Assembly: GCA_961205875.1 (NCBI GenBank)
Contig: OY540810.1
Span: 35,030,001-35,094,000 of the forward strand
Source: Sialis fuliginosa
Taxonomy: Eukaryota; Arthropoda; Insecta; Megaloptera; Sialidae
Reading direction: 5' to 3'
Length of the DNA: 64,000 nucleotides
A program made the translations under genes and the position numbers. Positions 46,307 to 58,667 of this stretch are shown piece after piece. The number at the start of each line of letters is the position of its first letter. Position 1 is the stretch's first letter. Under the pieces are notes generated by a model. The model did no database searches, had not been told where the DNA came from, and saw only the letters and a list, made by a program, of their open reading frames with translations.

Positions 46307-46446
46307 CCCGGGAAAATAATTTTGATCTGCATTTTGAGACACAATAATATTTTATCACTGGTTTTGATCTTTGCAGGTCTCCACAGATCAAAAACCAGTG
46401 AACAAATATGATTTGATCACTTCATATCTAAATTTTTTATCCCGGG
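46307..46446. mobile_element. GATC-rich MITE family G1, short copy
   Basis: Bounded by CCCGGGAAAATAATTTTGAT and AAATTTTTTATCCCGGG with TA on both sides (46305-46306, 46447-46448). Contains GATCTGCATTTTGAG and a strong hairpin at 46355-46401 in which TCACTGGTTTTTGATCT-type sequence pairs with its inverse. Shares tip and GATC words with 11176-11641 and the GATCTGCATTTTGAG and CACTGGTTTTTGATCTG blocks with 58515-58667. Confidence 0.75.
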
Positions 46447-46489
46447 TAACCACGTTTGATGACTTACTGACATATTAAAGCTTAGCCTC

Positions 46490-46684
46490 AACCAGTAGTT
46501 TTAGAACTATTCGTTTTATGAAGTAGGCGCTTACTAAAATTCTACCCCTTAAGGTGGAGAAAAGGAGAAAGTATGTTAAAAGGTGTAAAAAATTGTTCCC
46601 AATGAAAATAATATTAGGTTTATAAGTTATGTAAATGTTCATGAAAGGAATACAATGCAGGTAAAACCGGGCAAGTCACTAGTT
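46490..46684 (+). repeat. decayed interspersed repeat with CTAG-type end
   Basis: Contains TATGAAGTAGGCGCTTACTA, AAATTCTACCCCTTAAGGTG and ends GTAAAACCGGGCAAGTCACT, AGT. The GAC/AAGTAnGCnCTTACTA and ACCCCT words are like those of the repeats at 52190-52520 and 57370-57480, and the end resembles Helitron or LINE tails of insects. Class uncertain. Confidence 0.4.
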
Positions 46685-47275
46685 AGTACATATACTGACA
46701 ATTCTAAAAAACATAAATATACGTAAAACTGTCTTTAATTTTATGTAAATAGTGTAGATTAGCGTCAGTTGCCTAACACATGTAATAAGACATGCTAATT
46801 CAATATCTAACTGTTTCGTAAGATCAACAATTAAAACTTTAAAACACATCAGAAGGGTGTTGAATTTAAACGATAACTAACCTTCGTTGGGTTAGCTAAA
46901 GTTAAAGGTTACTTGAAGGTGGAATTACGGCTCAGTCTTCTTGACGACGAACTTATACTTTAATATTTAATATATATGTGTCGGGATTTTGAAACAAACC
47001 TTGTCCTGCTTTCAAGATTTACTTTCTTAAATAATACAAATCGCAAGAAACAAGTATTTCTCTTACGTTTTATAAGAGCTATGTATATAATTCAATACCG
47101 TTTATTATATTAACGCCCGGTAAAATTTAACTAAATGCTCCTTTAACTAACCAAGCATAATACATTTAATTATAGGGATTTTTAATTTTCTACACTGTTT
47201 TTACAACGCATATTATGTACATTTTTCATTGAGCACCTAAATATTGATTTAAATCATGTTAGTAACACACCAAAT
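46685..47275. other. AT-rich sequence, nothing recognised
   Basis: No ORF. The patch 46860-46960 (AACCTTCGTTGGGTTAGCTA) is slightly GC-richer. Confidence 0.45.
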
Positions 47276-47289
47276 CTACTTTAAAGGAG

Positions 47290-47480
47290 TAAATCTTGAC
47301 TTCTGGGTGTAAACCGCGTCGATTTGGTCGTGTTATTGGCCAACATTTCCTCACACATTGCAGTAGACATTTTCACTTTTAGAAGAACCCTGAAGATTTC
47401 AACTGCAATGTATGACGAAACGTTGGTCATTAACACGACCAAATCGACACGGCTTACACCCAGAAGCCAATATCCATACC
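47290..47480 (+). mobile_element. hairpin element family H1, copy 2
   Basis: Left half reads ATCTTGACTTCTGGGTGTAA, CCGCGTCGATTTGGTCGTGT, TATTGGCCAAC; right half reads ACGAAACGTTGGTCATTAAC, ACGACCAAATCGACACGGCT, TACACCCAGAAGCCAATATC, i.e. the inverse. The centre AGAAGAACCCTGAAGAT has lost the long central hairpin of copy 1. A 14-bp string CTACTTTAAAGGAG lies directly before it (47276-47289) and again at 48109-48122, beyond the adjoining element. The 76-codon ORF at 47324-47554 reads this palindrome and is not a gene. Confidence 0.8.
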
Positions 47481-47511
47481 AAGATCACCGCGGAAGCTTC
47501 AAAACTTGTAC

Positions 47512-48110
47512 AGGGTCGAGCGGAGTAAATATGAAACACCAAAAAATGGGGTAAAAGTGAAACAAGCTTGCAACTAAAAAACTAATTTGTTTATAGGAGA
47601 ATTATAAAAACTAACATCATCATTACAGGTTTGTTAAAGCGACCTGAAAATATGAATTGCCTAATAAGTGATGTGTCACCCCTACAGATTTCCTTGTTAG
47701 TCGATGTCAAAACGTGTGAATTAAATTTTAATTCTTTGCACATAATTTTCTGTATAGCTTAGATATTAATTAAAGTTACAATTTCACATTGATATGCCAC
47801 AAGGAAGATAAATCAAAGTTGCCTTTATAGCTTTTCTTTTAATTTTTCGAACAATATTTTCCATTAGAGGCCTGTTTCACTTTTTCCCTTACCTATTTCA
47901 CTTTTTCCCAAATTAGAGGTTAAAAATGAAACACACTTTTTTCATTTTTAAATCCCGTGTTGTATCGTACAGTTCAAATGACGTAAGTATTTAAAAGGGT
48001 TATTCATAAGCGCATCTAGTAGAAAAAAATTAAAGTATGAATTTATATCGTTAACTATCAAAAAACATGAAAGATTTGTATTTTGTTTCACTTTTACCCC
48101 AGTTGACCCT
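47512..48110. mobile_element. inverted-repeat MITE with GTAAAAGTGAAACA termini
   Basis: The left end AGGGTCGAGCGGAGTAAATA, TGAAACA and the inverse of the right end AGGGTCAACTGGGGTAAAAG, TGAAACA are about 27-bp imperfect inverted repeats. The perfect GGGGTAAAAGTGAAACA motif also occurs just inside the left end at about 47548-47564, and CACTTTTTCCC-type repeats occur internally (47875-47915). No ORF. Single copy in the window. Confidence 0.65.
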
Positions 48111-50831
48111 ACTTTAAAGGAGCATGAAATTGGTTAATAATACCGGTATAGGAAGTATAAATAATCATTCATAAAATTAATTTAAAAAAAGTATCTGTAA
48201 ATTAATTACATAAAATTTTAATCCAGCTGAAAATAATACCCTCATTGCCCTCAAATATACGTGCCCATGCAAACACACACACACGTACACACATACACAC
48301 TTTACTGACACGGCAAAGCGGATTGAAATATGAGCACTGAAATATTCGTTAAAACAATGCACTGGCTCGACCGGTTTCGACTTTTTAATGGTCTAGAAAA
48401 TTTTTCGGGTTAAATTTAGGATGATTGCAGTGGAAATGTGTGTAATTTATATTTTAGAGAAAATGCTGAATTTTCTTGGTTTTATTGGTGGATAAAACAA
48501 TTCAATATGAATATTTTTATGGTTATTATTTATCTACCATCATTGATTTGTTTTTATTATTAATTTTAATTGTGGAGTAAGAAATAAGTTCATACTTCAA
48601 CTGTATCGAGCTATTGATACAATACAATACAAAATAATTATGTTCACAATATTTAATGAAATTATATAGAAGAACGCATGTTAATAACCATAATTGATAA
48701 GTTTAACAAGATCGCCACAAGCTATGTTCTCACGGAACATCGGCAGATTGCTTGTAGAAGCGAGCCATGATGCATAAAATAATCACAAACTGTAATTATA
48801 GATATTAGTTAGCAACTAAACTTAATATAAACAGGGTAAAATATTACCATATTGGACGTTATGTATAATTTGAGTGATTTTATTGATTAATTTTTATTAA
48901 ATCATTAATTATTTTCGAATTTTAATATACCTATAATATACATAATAGTCCGTGGCTTCACCCGTATGAATAACGTTTCAATTACCAATGTGTATTTTAA
49001 AATTTATTATCAATAGTGCAAATACCCTATTAAATGTAAATTATGCCTATATATTTCAATTAAAAAAACATATGTAGTTTTAAAAATTTTGTAGGATATG
49101 GCATATTATTATTGAATTATATAGTCCATCAATATATTTGTACCTATAAACTTTAAATATTGATAATAATAATACTAAATTACATATACATATTTACGCT
49201 ATTATTAAATAATAATTATATTAAATTTTGATAAAATCGCCACGAAATCAATAATAAATTAAAAATTAATATTCATTGTCTTTAAATCACCATTGTGTTA
49301 CACATGTGTTATACATACATAAACATTATGTTCCAGAATATAATATATTGTATTTCATTTTAACAAACATTAATAAGATGAATTAATTTACATAATCTCC
49401 AATTCATAACACCAGATTTCTGTTTCTAACTTACTTAAATACATTTGAATGGTTTTGAATTTACGAAAATAAATTGTCTTAAAATACATTACATATAACG
49501 CTACACCTGTCAATAATCCTTTCTAAATATCTCAATTTAGAAATTATTTTTTTCTTTATTTATTACTAGCTGTTACTCGCTACATATAATGACACTGTTT
49601 TAAATAAATAAAGATTTTCATGTTCATAAATACTATTTTTATTGATGTACTTATGTAGTAGAACTATCATTTTGGAAAAATATACTAACTTTTTTGTTAA
49701 AAAATTAATTTTAAAGAAACATATATATACAGTAATATAGGACAAGAAAAAAGGAGAAAACTATCAAGTATTATGGGACAGAGGGAGTATTACATTTATT
49801 AATTATTTTCTGTTCTGATAGCTTCAACAAAACTACACTGTCTTATTTATGTAATAAATTATAACAAAATACCGTTAGAAATATTTATTAATCTCGCGAA
49901 ACTTCTCCAACAAAACGAAGAAACACTAACCAAACTGAAACTTTGAACAAAACCCTCTGCATTTACCACAGCACACACACACACACACCATTTTTGAGAA
50001 TCGATATGAAAACAGTGAAAGACCCGTACCGTACATCCTCAGTTATTTATACATTTACCCGCAAATGGAAAGCGCAGAAAGGGATGTGAAACTCGGGGCT
50101 GTTGTTTATGGGGGACACGCCCGTCTTCAGAAGGTTCCTCTTAAGGTCCCTCTAGGGCTGCCGTAGCTTACTTACGAATATTATGTTTTCTTAAAAAGCG
50201 TTATCGCCTATCGACCCTGCATTCTCAAGTAGATATGACGACCCGTTTTGTATTAGACGTGCATGCACCATACATGTTTAATACTGCTGACTTTTTCTTT
50301 CGAGTTCGGTTTGATTGTTAGTGATTACATAAATAATAATTTTGTAAACGATTTGTTAACATTTTTTTATGTTATAAGTCAGCGAAAACTACATTTGTAA
50401 AGTCAAATTGTGTACCTATATAATTTTTTAAATGGCCATTCAGAAGCTAAAGCAAGTTTTATTATCATTCTCTATTAATATGTCTAATTCACGTATTTAA
50501 CTGATAATTTAGCCTGTTCTTAAACATAATGAATTATATGAATAATACATATGGCTTGATTTAATTACAATTTATGTATAATACAATAGTCGATTCGTCG
50601 GTCCCTCAAAAATTTACTAAATATAGCGGACTTTGTACGGTAGGTTAGACATAGAACTCATTTTTAAACGATTTTTGAAAATTGAAACATAAATTTTGAA
50701 ATTTCAAAATCCAAATGGCCGGTCTGTACATGAGGAATACGATTTTAAAGTGCGGGGCTCAAAGTCTTAATGAAATTGAGTTATTATAAATATTGTAACA
50801 TACATATATCACATTTTAAAAATATCTGCCA
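48111..50831. other. non-coding sequence with microsatellites and two complex islands
   Basis: (CA)n tracts lie at 48272-48284 and 49973-49989. Island 48650-48810 (CATAATTGATAAGTTTAACA, AGATCGCCACAAGCTATGTT, ACGGAACATCGGCAGATTGC) and island 50030-50290 (CGCAGAAAGGGATGTGAAAC, TATGGGGGACACGCCCGTCT, GCGTTATCGCCTATCGACCC) are GC-richer and single-copy; candidates for conserved regulatory DNA. At 48949-48970 (GTCCGTGGCTTCACCCGTAT) and 49566-49590 (CTAGCTGTTACTCGCTACAT) are short insect-repeat-like ends with nothing attached. No gene seen. Confidence 0.35.
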
Positions 50832-51350
50832 TGGCAGCCATGGGACTTTCTGGCACATAATCCTGACAGTGAACAGTGAACGTGATTCTTATTTTATTAA
50901 AACATATTTCTGACAAACTAATAAAAGATAGAATGAAATGAATGGAACATAAACTATAGATTTCTTCTCTGTTATGAACCATTTGAATTTTAATAAAAAT
51001 TTGTTTTTTCGAAAAAATGAATAGAATATAAATTATCGATACAAATATTACCTAAAATTTTTCTCTAATTCGAACTGTTTCAAAGTAATTCGAAAAATTA
51101 TAAAATCGAGCTGAGTAAACATCCATATCCGGTTGAAAGTTCGTTTTCAAAAATAGGAGGTTTTCTTCCCAGACAAAAATTAATCTTAAATATAAAATTC
51201 CACTTTTACGATTTGTTGTATTTGAGTTACAGCGCTTACAGACAGATAGACACGCAGACATCATGGTGAAAATAGTCAGAATGGATTCAGGAAAGGTTAA
51301 AATAGATAATTCCATCATAATCCGGATTTCGAATAAAATCGGCTTCACTA
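50832..51350 (+). repeat. dispersed repeat family R1, longest copy
   Basis: Starts CAGCCATGGGACTTTCTGGC and ends AATAAAATCGGCTTCACTAC. Longer than copy 1 by the segment at 50985-51075 (TTTTTTCGAAAAAATGAATA), which is present in the inverted fragment at 40795-41000, so copy 1 has a deletion there. The 109-codon minus ORF at 51052-51381 parallels the one at 5894-6136 (both contain KRCNSNTTNR), but neither is intact and the region is probably non-coding. Confidence 0.75.
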
Positions 51351-52189
51351 CATACTTTCTTATACTATATGTATATTTCATATATTTACATGAGTATAGT
51401 AATTTATTATAATAGTAATTTATTATTTATACATCTTTTTTGTAATATAAACACAAACATTCACCATTAACTTAGCCTTAGAATCTCACAAACACCAGAA
51501 TTATATTCATTTGTTAAGCCTACATAACGTTTCTCAGTTTTGGGTACAAAATGATAAATACGGAAACAAAAAAATAAATACGTGACAACCCTGAGTTTAC
51601 ATCACAAACACTTTGAAGTCGTGGCTACCGCGTAATGTCTTTACCAAAGAAGAGAGGTCTGCTTTAGACATTTGTAATTGGGACCTTTACATTGGGAGTA
51701 AAACGTGCATAGAGTAGCTACACTCTACCTTATTTGATTTGTTTATTACGCCATTTGAAAAATCGGTACGTTTTGTTACGACTCTGTATATAGTTTACAT
51801 TTGTCAACATTCTTTTAAAAGTGATATGGAATTTTTTAAAATAAATTCTCAGAAAAATGTGGCGTAAATTGTTATATCAAGAAATAAAACAAATATGTTT
51901 TCTGTAGATATTTTTATACTGTTAGCTCTAAAATTTTATTTACATTTTTTTATTCTGAGATTATATAACAGAATGAATATTCATAGTTCGATATCGCGGG
52001 CTTAACTTCCAAAACAATTAGTCTAAGAGCTCGTGACAAATAAGTGCAAGAGCTTTGTAAAGGTGCACTTTGAAAAGATGTAAAAACTAGTATAATTTAA
52101 GTGTATTGAAAATGCTGAAAATTGATATTTAAGCAGTTAATTCAATAAAAAATATATTATTCATTGTTTTTGTCGTAATCTATATATCA
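51351..52189. other. AT-rich sequence, nothing recognised
   Basis: Slightly GC-richer patch at 51590-51730 without ORF or copy. Confidence 0.45.
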
Positions 52190-52530
52190 TTACGAATTGA
52201 TGTGAATTTTTCGGAGTGTCTTCCTTTTATGACGTAAGCACCCACTAAGAAGGAACGTTTTCGAAATTCGACCCTAAAAGGGGGTGGGAGATAATGTTAA
52301 ACTTTTTTTAATAATAAGTTTATATTATAGTCATTTTAGCTGGAATATTCTGTGATTAAAGTAAAATAAAATAATATATTTCAAAGTTCAACATTAAGAG
52401 TTTGTCCTCATTCATTCACTGATATCAACGCAAAGCCCAAACCCTTGAATTTTTATGAGTTTTCTTTTTATGACGTAAACACCCTTTTAGTAGGGATTTT
52501 CCGTAATTCAATCCCTAAGAAGGGGAAGGG
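52190..52530 (-). repeat. tandem pair of interspersed repeat units
   Basis: Unit 1 (52205-52295) has GTCTTCCTTTTATGACGTAA, GCACCCACTAAGAAGG, AATTCGACCCTAAAAGGGGG; unit 2 (52455-52530) has GTTTTCTTTTTATGACGTAA, ACACCC, AGTAGGGATTTTCCGTAATT, CCCTAAGAAGGGG. The inverse of the same unit lies at 57375-57440. Two divergent units about 245 bp apart suggest a retroelement tail with internal duplication. Confidence 0.6.
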
Positions 52531-53261
52531 TATTAATGTTTTTTTTCTTTTGTTTTAATTCGTTTAACCGCATAATTGCTTATATTATAAAGGTAAATTT
52601 CAGGGAAAATAATCTTATATTAAAATAAAAAATACACATGTATAATAGGGATAAAAAATTGTTTAAAAATCATTTTTTTTTGTTATATATATTATTGAAC
52701 TAAACATATTTTTCATAAAATTCTGATGAACTTTATTAATGTAAATCAGTAATGATTATATTAAAAAGCAAATTCTTATCAACTCAAATAAATGTTAATT
52801 TTTTAAATTAATTAATGCCTAGCCTTTTTATATGCATTATACATACAATAAAATAATTAATGATGTTTCATAAAAAGAATAGACAATTTACACAATAGAA
52901 CATGTGTTCTCAATTACTAGTTAATTGACATTACTAGAGATAATCAGTTAAAAAAATTGACACACAAATGGCATAATTAATTTTCCCAGGTAATTATAAT
53001 CATATGAGGATCTCTCTGTGGAAAAAAATAATTAAAAACAGAATAATCAAAAACGTTTGTGTGACCTGAAAATTAACTAACTTTAACACAAACTAATACA
53101 ATCGGTATATGTATAACTTTACTCTTATTTAAACTTTTTATTTATTTATGATTCATTGTTTTTTTATAACTGCAAATTATGTATTTCAATTAACAAAATT
53201 TTGATCAAAAATACAAGCTCTGAAAGTAGATATAGAACATTCACGCCAAAATTATATGATA
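52531..53261. other. AT-rich sequence, nothing recognised
   Basis: No ORF, symmetry or repeat partner. Confidence 0.45.
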
Positions 53262-53736
53262 AGGTAGAAAGAGATTCTAAATATTAATCTATATACATCT
53301 AACTGTCTTACCGCGTGATTTGATGACAATCGGCCATTAGGTGTTAAAATGATGAACATTTAAACTAATTATTAGTATAAATTATTTATTAATTATTATA
53401 TGTTATTATCATAGCAACTGCTTTTACATTGTTTCAGATTTGACGACTTTTTCTTTTATATCTTTTGTGTCGTAGTACTTATCATTTTGTAATCATTAGC
53501 AAGTGCCCCTCACTGTTTGCTCATTACTGGTTTTACTTTATCCATTACTGGAGAAAAAAATATAAACAAATTAAAAGGCTATAATTTAAAAAGCAAACTA
53601 TATTTGCGGACTTTGGTAATTAAATTGATTAAATAAAAAGTTACTTGTTTTATTAGTAACACATGAGAATTACAAAAAAGCCCGTCAATCACAAAAATAG
53701 TAAACCTTATAGCAGCCATAACTGGTGCCAGTACCT
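53262..53736 (-). mobile_element. TA-flanked MITE family T1, copy E with internal deletion
   Basis: The left tip AGGTAGA follows TA, and is joined directly to ATATTAATCTATATACATCT, about 100 bp further in than in other copies. The rest (GACAATCGGCCATTAGGTGT, CTCATTACTGGTTTTACTTT, CATAACTGGTGCCAGTACCT, then TA) is intact. Inverted relative to copy A. It carries the empty TTAA site (near 53590) used by the piggyBac-like insertion in copy C. Confidence 0.75.
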
Positions 53737-55479
53737 TACACCTATGATTTTTAAGGGATAGTGGATCTATGTATGTACTTGTACAATATACATTCTACAC
53801 GAAGTAGCTTTACTTTATTATGAAATTTTGAATACTTTGATAAGTAAATGTTAATATTAAAAAGTAAAAATTCTATTAAAACTTCAAAGGCACGAAATAT
53901 TTTGCTTCCTTTTTATACAGTATATGTTTACGTGTAAAATTTATATAAATTATTATTATAAAAAACTTTTTCCTGTAGTCTAGATTTCTCAATTCTTATT
54001 GCATGTTTACAAAATATAACCTACGCAATAGAAATATACATGTATGATTTATTGAGTCCATTTTTATATATTGAATAAATATAACAAATTAACATAAAAA
54101 TACACTAAAATATAATTTATATTATGTAATAAATAACTCAACCAAATTAGTATCATATACATACATATAGGCAAATCCAATACACACGCTATATACATTT
54201 GTTATAATGTTATATTTAAAATAATACGTACCTACCTTATACTAAAATTGAGATCAATTTGTTTCAGCTTTATTTGAAACATTAAATGGAAATGAATCAT
54301 ATTAATATAAATTGAATAAATTTTCCATTAGGAAATAACCATTTTTGTAAATATATACTAATACAATCGTAGGAACTAAGCAAATTTAAATTTTCGTTAT
54401 TTAAATTTATGGTAAAAATTGCATACAATATAATGATGTTGTTCGATTTTTTTCATATTATCTTCCCTCTATGATTTAATAAATGTATAATATACATTTT
54501 ATCTACTACCTTTCCCCTTTCAGCTATGAGAAATTTTATTTAAATTAGTTATTTAATATAATTTGATATCTTTAACGTGCAAGTACATACATACATGCCT
54601 GCAATCACAAAAAATTATATAAAGGTAATTTTCTTACCATTCGATTCTACTTGTGTTTCATCACTTGATAGTAAATTATTGCATCAAATTAATTCAAAAC
54701 CAAAAAAGAACACCTTATTCATTAACTTATTCAATTGTTTGAAAATTTTCGGTTTTAAATATGTATTTATTAATGTACGAAAATATAAAATGCTAATCAA
54801 AATCTCAAGATATTTAATACCTTCTTACTTTCAAATTTAGTATAGTTTTTTGTTAGGTAGCAAATACAATCAATCGTTTAAGACGAATTATCTTTAAATC
54901 CTGTAAACTACTTGCATTTATAATTATAAAAGTACAATAGTAAAAATAACAACTTGTAGGAAACCTACTGAATAAATTCAAATGATTGCATAAATTCTAG
55001 AAAAAAAGCTAATTTGATCAAAAACCATATCGCCCAGTTTCAAATAAGTAAATAACGTATAAGGGTTTTTGAGACTCGGTGCCATTAATATTGTTCAAAT
55101 AAAGGGCGCCGATACTACAACACAAAAATATAATAAATAACAAGAATTAGAATATTTTTCACACGTTGCAAGATTTAACAATGTCTTAAGTATAAACTCG
55201 AAAGTTTTGTAGCTTCCGTGGTAATCTTGAAGTAAATCTTGTAGAGTTATAGTTTTCTTCGAATCCCAATCAATTACTTTATTAAATAAAGCAGTTACTT
55301 ACTTAATTCATATTAACTGTTGATTAACTTAAATAATATATTCTTATAAAGTGGCTCTTATTTATTTAATTATTAAATCTAATTTTTACAAATAATGCTG
55401 TTATATTTTTACTGAGAGTAAAATATATTTGTGTAGGTCTTACGTATACTACCTTTTTATGGCCTTCAATTTAATAATA
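53737..55479. other. AT-rich sequence, one unrecognised ORF
   Basis: An 87-codon plus ORF at 54577-54840 (MQVHTYMPAITKNYIKVIFL...) is preceded by no regulatory signal and has no recognisable domain; base composition equals its surroundings. Nothing else found; 55060-55110 has a slightly GC-richer patch (GGGCGCCGATACTACAACAC). Confidence 0.4.
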
Positions 55480-55760
55480 TACCAGCCAGCTCAAAGTCGG
55501 TGATTACATGATGGAATAGGAGGTTGCCCTGGGACAATCAGGGCAGGCGATATTCATAAGACTCATGGAATCACAGGTGTAATTCCAAGTTGACACAATA
55601 GAATCTAATTCTGACTTATTGTTAGCCTTTTACTTCCTGAGAGAGGCACCGTTTATTCCGTCGTTCGATTAGAAAACCAAACTCTGGAACCTTCGTATCT
55701 CCCCCAGCAAGCATTACAAATTCGGTAGCTGACTGTTATAATTCAATTTTTGTTTCAGAT
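55480..55760. other. GC-richer island, candidate conserved non-coding DNA or exon
   Basis: Contains CCAGCTCAAAGTCGGTGATT, GGTTGCCCTGGGACAATCAG, GAGAGGCACCGTTTATTCCG and ends in an acceptor-like TTTTTGTTTCAG at 55747-55758. No long open frame; single copy. Confidence 0.3.
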
Positions 55761-56164
55761 ATAAACTTATATATACGTATACTACTTAAGTACAGTTAAA
55801 TATCCCACAAGTATTGTAAATATAAACCAGAGGTTATTTTAGTGTGTAGTTGTAGCTTGTTTCTGCAGTTTCAAAAATGAAAACTCCGATTGTAAAAGCT
55901 AATTTGTGTAGTTGAAAAATTGCAAGTAGAAAAAAAAAGAAAAAACGTATAAGTGTAAAGCAAAAAAAAAAGTCACTACAATTTGTAAGAGAAAAATATA
56001 GTTTTGAGCAAAAAGCAAAAAAAGAAGGTATTTGCAATTAAAAATTTTTCTTAAAATAACCCCTGAATATAAACTAGACAAAAATACGAAGTAGAGAAAG
56101 ATGGAAATCAAAACAAAAAGCACTATAAAATACCAAAACGTATACGACTATAATAATATTATTT
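55761..56164. other. purine-rich low-complexity sequence
   Basis: A/G-rich tract at 55920-56040 (GAAAAAAAAAGAAAAAACGT-like). The two overlapping minus ORFs at 55834-56123 are F/L-rich readings of the complementary T/C-rich strand and are not genes. Confidence 0.5.
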
Positions 56165-56480
56165 ACTGAACCAACAACAACGTCATTTCCTTTAATAAAC
56201 ATACAAAGCGCATGCATATATCACGCATTAATTCGCATTGCCAAATCGAGCGTACCTAATAATATTACTTTCGGCATTAGTACCTTAATAGCGACATTAA
56301 ACAGAAGGCTGAAATGAAGTGAATAACTAATTAGTGAATTAAATTTTCCTTTAGTATTATTTATGTAATTGTGAAATATAATTACGCACAATGCCATCTA
56401 TCGGTGAACAACACGGACCTAAAACAATGCACTCATTAGTGTAGATATATAACCGACGTTTAGCGGGGTGCATCATTAAC
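56165..56480. other. higher-complexity island, candidate conserved non-coding DNA
   Basis: Contains AAAGCGCATGCATATATCAC, GCATTAATTCGCATTGCCAA, AATAACTAATTAGTGAATTA and ACGCACAATGCCATCTATCG, with TAATTA/TTATG homeodomain-type cores and no ORF, symmetry or copy. Regulatory role is inference only. Confidence 0.25.
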
Positions 56481-56799
56481 AATGTTTATGTATGTGTGTC
56501 TTTAAACACTTACTATGTTTTATGTGTGTGTCGCATACAAACTTTAAGTGAAATATTTTAAGGGTTAAAAGCAATATTTATTACATATGTATGATACGTA
56601 TACATTTACTAATTGTATGTAAGAGTGGCTCATATCATTTAAACGGAATTAAGAAAATAAGATTTACGTTTCAGAATAATTTTATCTTTTATTTAGCATT
56701 GACATAAAAATATAGGGCACTTGAAATATAATTGTTAGGTTCTTTCTAATAATTTTAATTTTGGATACAAAATTAAAATTTGTATATATTAATAAAACT

Positions 56800-57480
56800 G
56801 GTTTATACTCGCGGCTTCGCTCGCGTAGATTTTTTTCCGCCAGGTTGAATGAAACTAATTACAACCCTCTATACGTGGCAGGGGGTGAAATATAAATTTT
56901 TTCTTTTGTTTTGCTTTTTATACAAAAACGTAATTATCTCAACTTCTATATAAGATCGGAGGTTGTTTTTCCCCCTAAACCCCCCACCCTATGGTATTTT
57001 TTCTACCGGATCGAATGAAACCACTTACAACCCTTCATGTGTAACAGGGGGTGATATACTTTTTTTTTCTTTGTTTGCTTTTATTCATTATACAAAATCA
57101 TAAATATCATGGATTGTAGTTAAAAATTTCAAAAACCCCCACCATTGAGGTTGAATGTCGAAATTATTATTTGTATACAATATTATTTTGTGCAAAACCT
57201 TAATATCATAAATATAGATAAATATATGAAAATTTTAAAAAAACTAACACCCTCTTACAACCCCTTTGGAAATGTTGAAATACGTGCTTCATTATTTGTA
57301 TTGTAGAGTATTTATTTTAAGTTTTTAGTAAATTCGATCAAACAAATTTTTTTTTCACACAAACTTTTAATCCGTAGGGGTTGAATTTCGAAAAATCTTT
57401 TCTTAGTGGATACTTATGTCATAAAAGGAAGACACCCCTAAAATTTCACGTTTCTAGATCCAGGGGTTTCGGCTCGGCGA
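56800..57480 (+). repeat. decayed retroelement-like tail with internal duplication
   Basis: Starts TTTATACTCGCGGCTTCGCT, CGCGTAG, typical of the ends of insect interspersed repeats. Two related units follow: 56850-56945 (GTTGAATGAAACTAATTACA, CCCTCTATACGTGGCAGGGG, GTGAAATA) and 57005-57120 (GATCGAATGAAACCACTTAC, AACCCTTCATGTGTAACAGG, GGGTGATA). It ends at AGGAAGACACCCCTAAAATT, TCACGTTTCTAGATCCAGGG, GTTTCGGCTCGGCGATGATA, with the inverse of the 52.2-kb units. No ORF survives; class (LINE or other) not certain. Confidence 0.55.
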
Positions 57481-58514
57481 TGATAAATCAAACATGTTAT
57501 TATATGTGTTTATAGATTACAATAGGGGCCTACAAACGTTTGATTTTTAAATTTTGAAACTAATTTAATTTACTATATTATAAAATAATAAAATAACAAA
57601 AAATAAAAAATACCATAATAGCACCATGCTCAAAAACAATTATAAACTAGGCAATAGAAAAAGATATATAATTATATTTGAAAAAAAAATTTACAACATT
57701 GTAAAATCCAACGTTTTACAGGAATCGCTATAAAAACGTATTAAATAACAGATACAATGCAAAACATTGATGTTAACTGCAGCAGACTCTTTTATAGAGC
57801 GCTGAATTCAGCGTTAAAAGATAGGAGCTAATTTTAATCAGGAAAGTAGAGAACTTATTTCTACTAAAATTTTTATAACCTCTGGTATATGAAATTACCT
57901 CTGGCGGCATTTATACCCTCGTATGTGTACTTCGTAAATTGTAAAGTTTTAGTTCTATCTTGTTGAGTTTTTTTATCAGTTTACGAAGTTGTAGAGACAA
58001 AGACGTTTTACACTGTTACTAAGGTTCTTTTTGTACTATTATTATTTCATGAATCGTCTTTGAAAATTATTTAACTAAATAAAAACTATATAAGTACTAA
58101 AGTATTAATGTCTTTTCTGTTATAAATCATGTCATGACCGGTGGGTAATGTGGACGTTTATTTTTATTTCTTGTCATACAATGTGTCACTAATAAAACTA
58201 CCTACTTCATACTTACTATTATTAACAATATGAAATATAACATGACTGTTTTTATCTTTATGATACACAATTTGTTACAAAATAGTGTAATACTATAGTC
58301 TATTCCAAGATGATTAATTAAGCCATAAGAAAAATAGCATTGGGTAAATAAAATTAGGCCTCATTAAAAATATCTTTTAATTTAAAAAAAAAAAAGTTTA
58401 ATATAAGAGCTTTTTTGCTCTTCACTAACCAAAAAAATTTATAAACCATCTGTTTCGGAGCCCTACTACCTCAGGATCCTAATTTCTCAACTATAGATAA
58501 CGCGCATACATTAT
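57481..58514. other. AT-rich sequence, nothing recognised
   Basis: No ORF, symmetry or repeat partner; a poly-A run lies near 58382-58395. Confidence 0.45.
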
Positions 58515-58667
58515 TAGATCTAAAGTGATCAAATCAGATTTTGATAGATCTGCATTTTGAGTAAAAATCATTTTTTCTCACTGGTTTTTGATCTGTGGAA
58601 ACTTACAAAGATCTCTAACGATCTACAACGATCTTGAGAGATCTAAGATCCAAAAAAAATTCCCGAG
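58515..58667 (+). mobile_element. GATC-rich MITE family G1, copy 3
   Basis: Reads TAGATCTAAAGTGATCAAAT, GATAGATCTGCATTTTGAGT, CTCACTGGTTTTTGATCTGT, then a run of GATCT words (CAAAGATCTCTAACGATCTA, CAACGATCTTGAGAGATCTA) and ends AAAAATTCCCGAG. The left CCCGGG tip is lost. It has ten or more GATC sites in about 150 bp. Confidence 0.7.

Noticed and set aside
51052..51381. 109-codon ORF as a possible gene
   Set aside because: It lies wholly in repeat family R1 and its counterpart at 5894-6136 is shortened and rearranged, with no frame conservation.
55834..56123. Two phenylalanine-rich membrane-like ORFs
   Set aside because: They overlap in different frames on a T/C-rich low-complexity strand, so hydrophobicity is a by-product of base composition.
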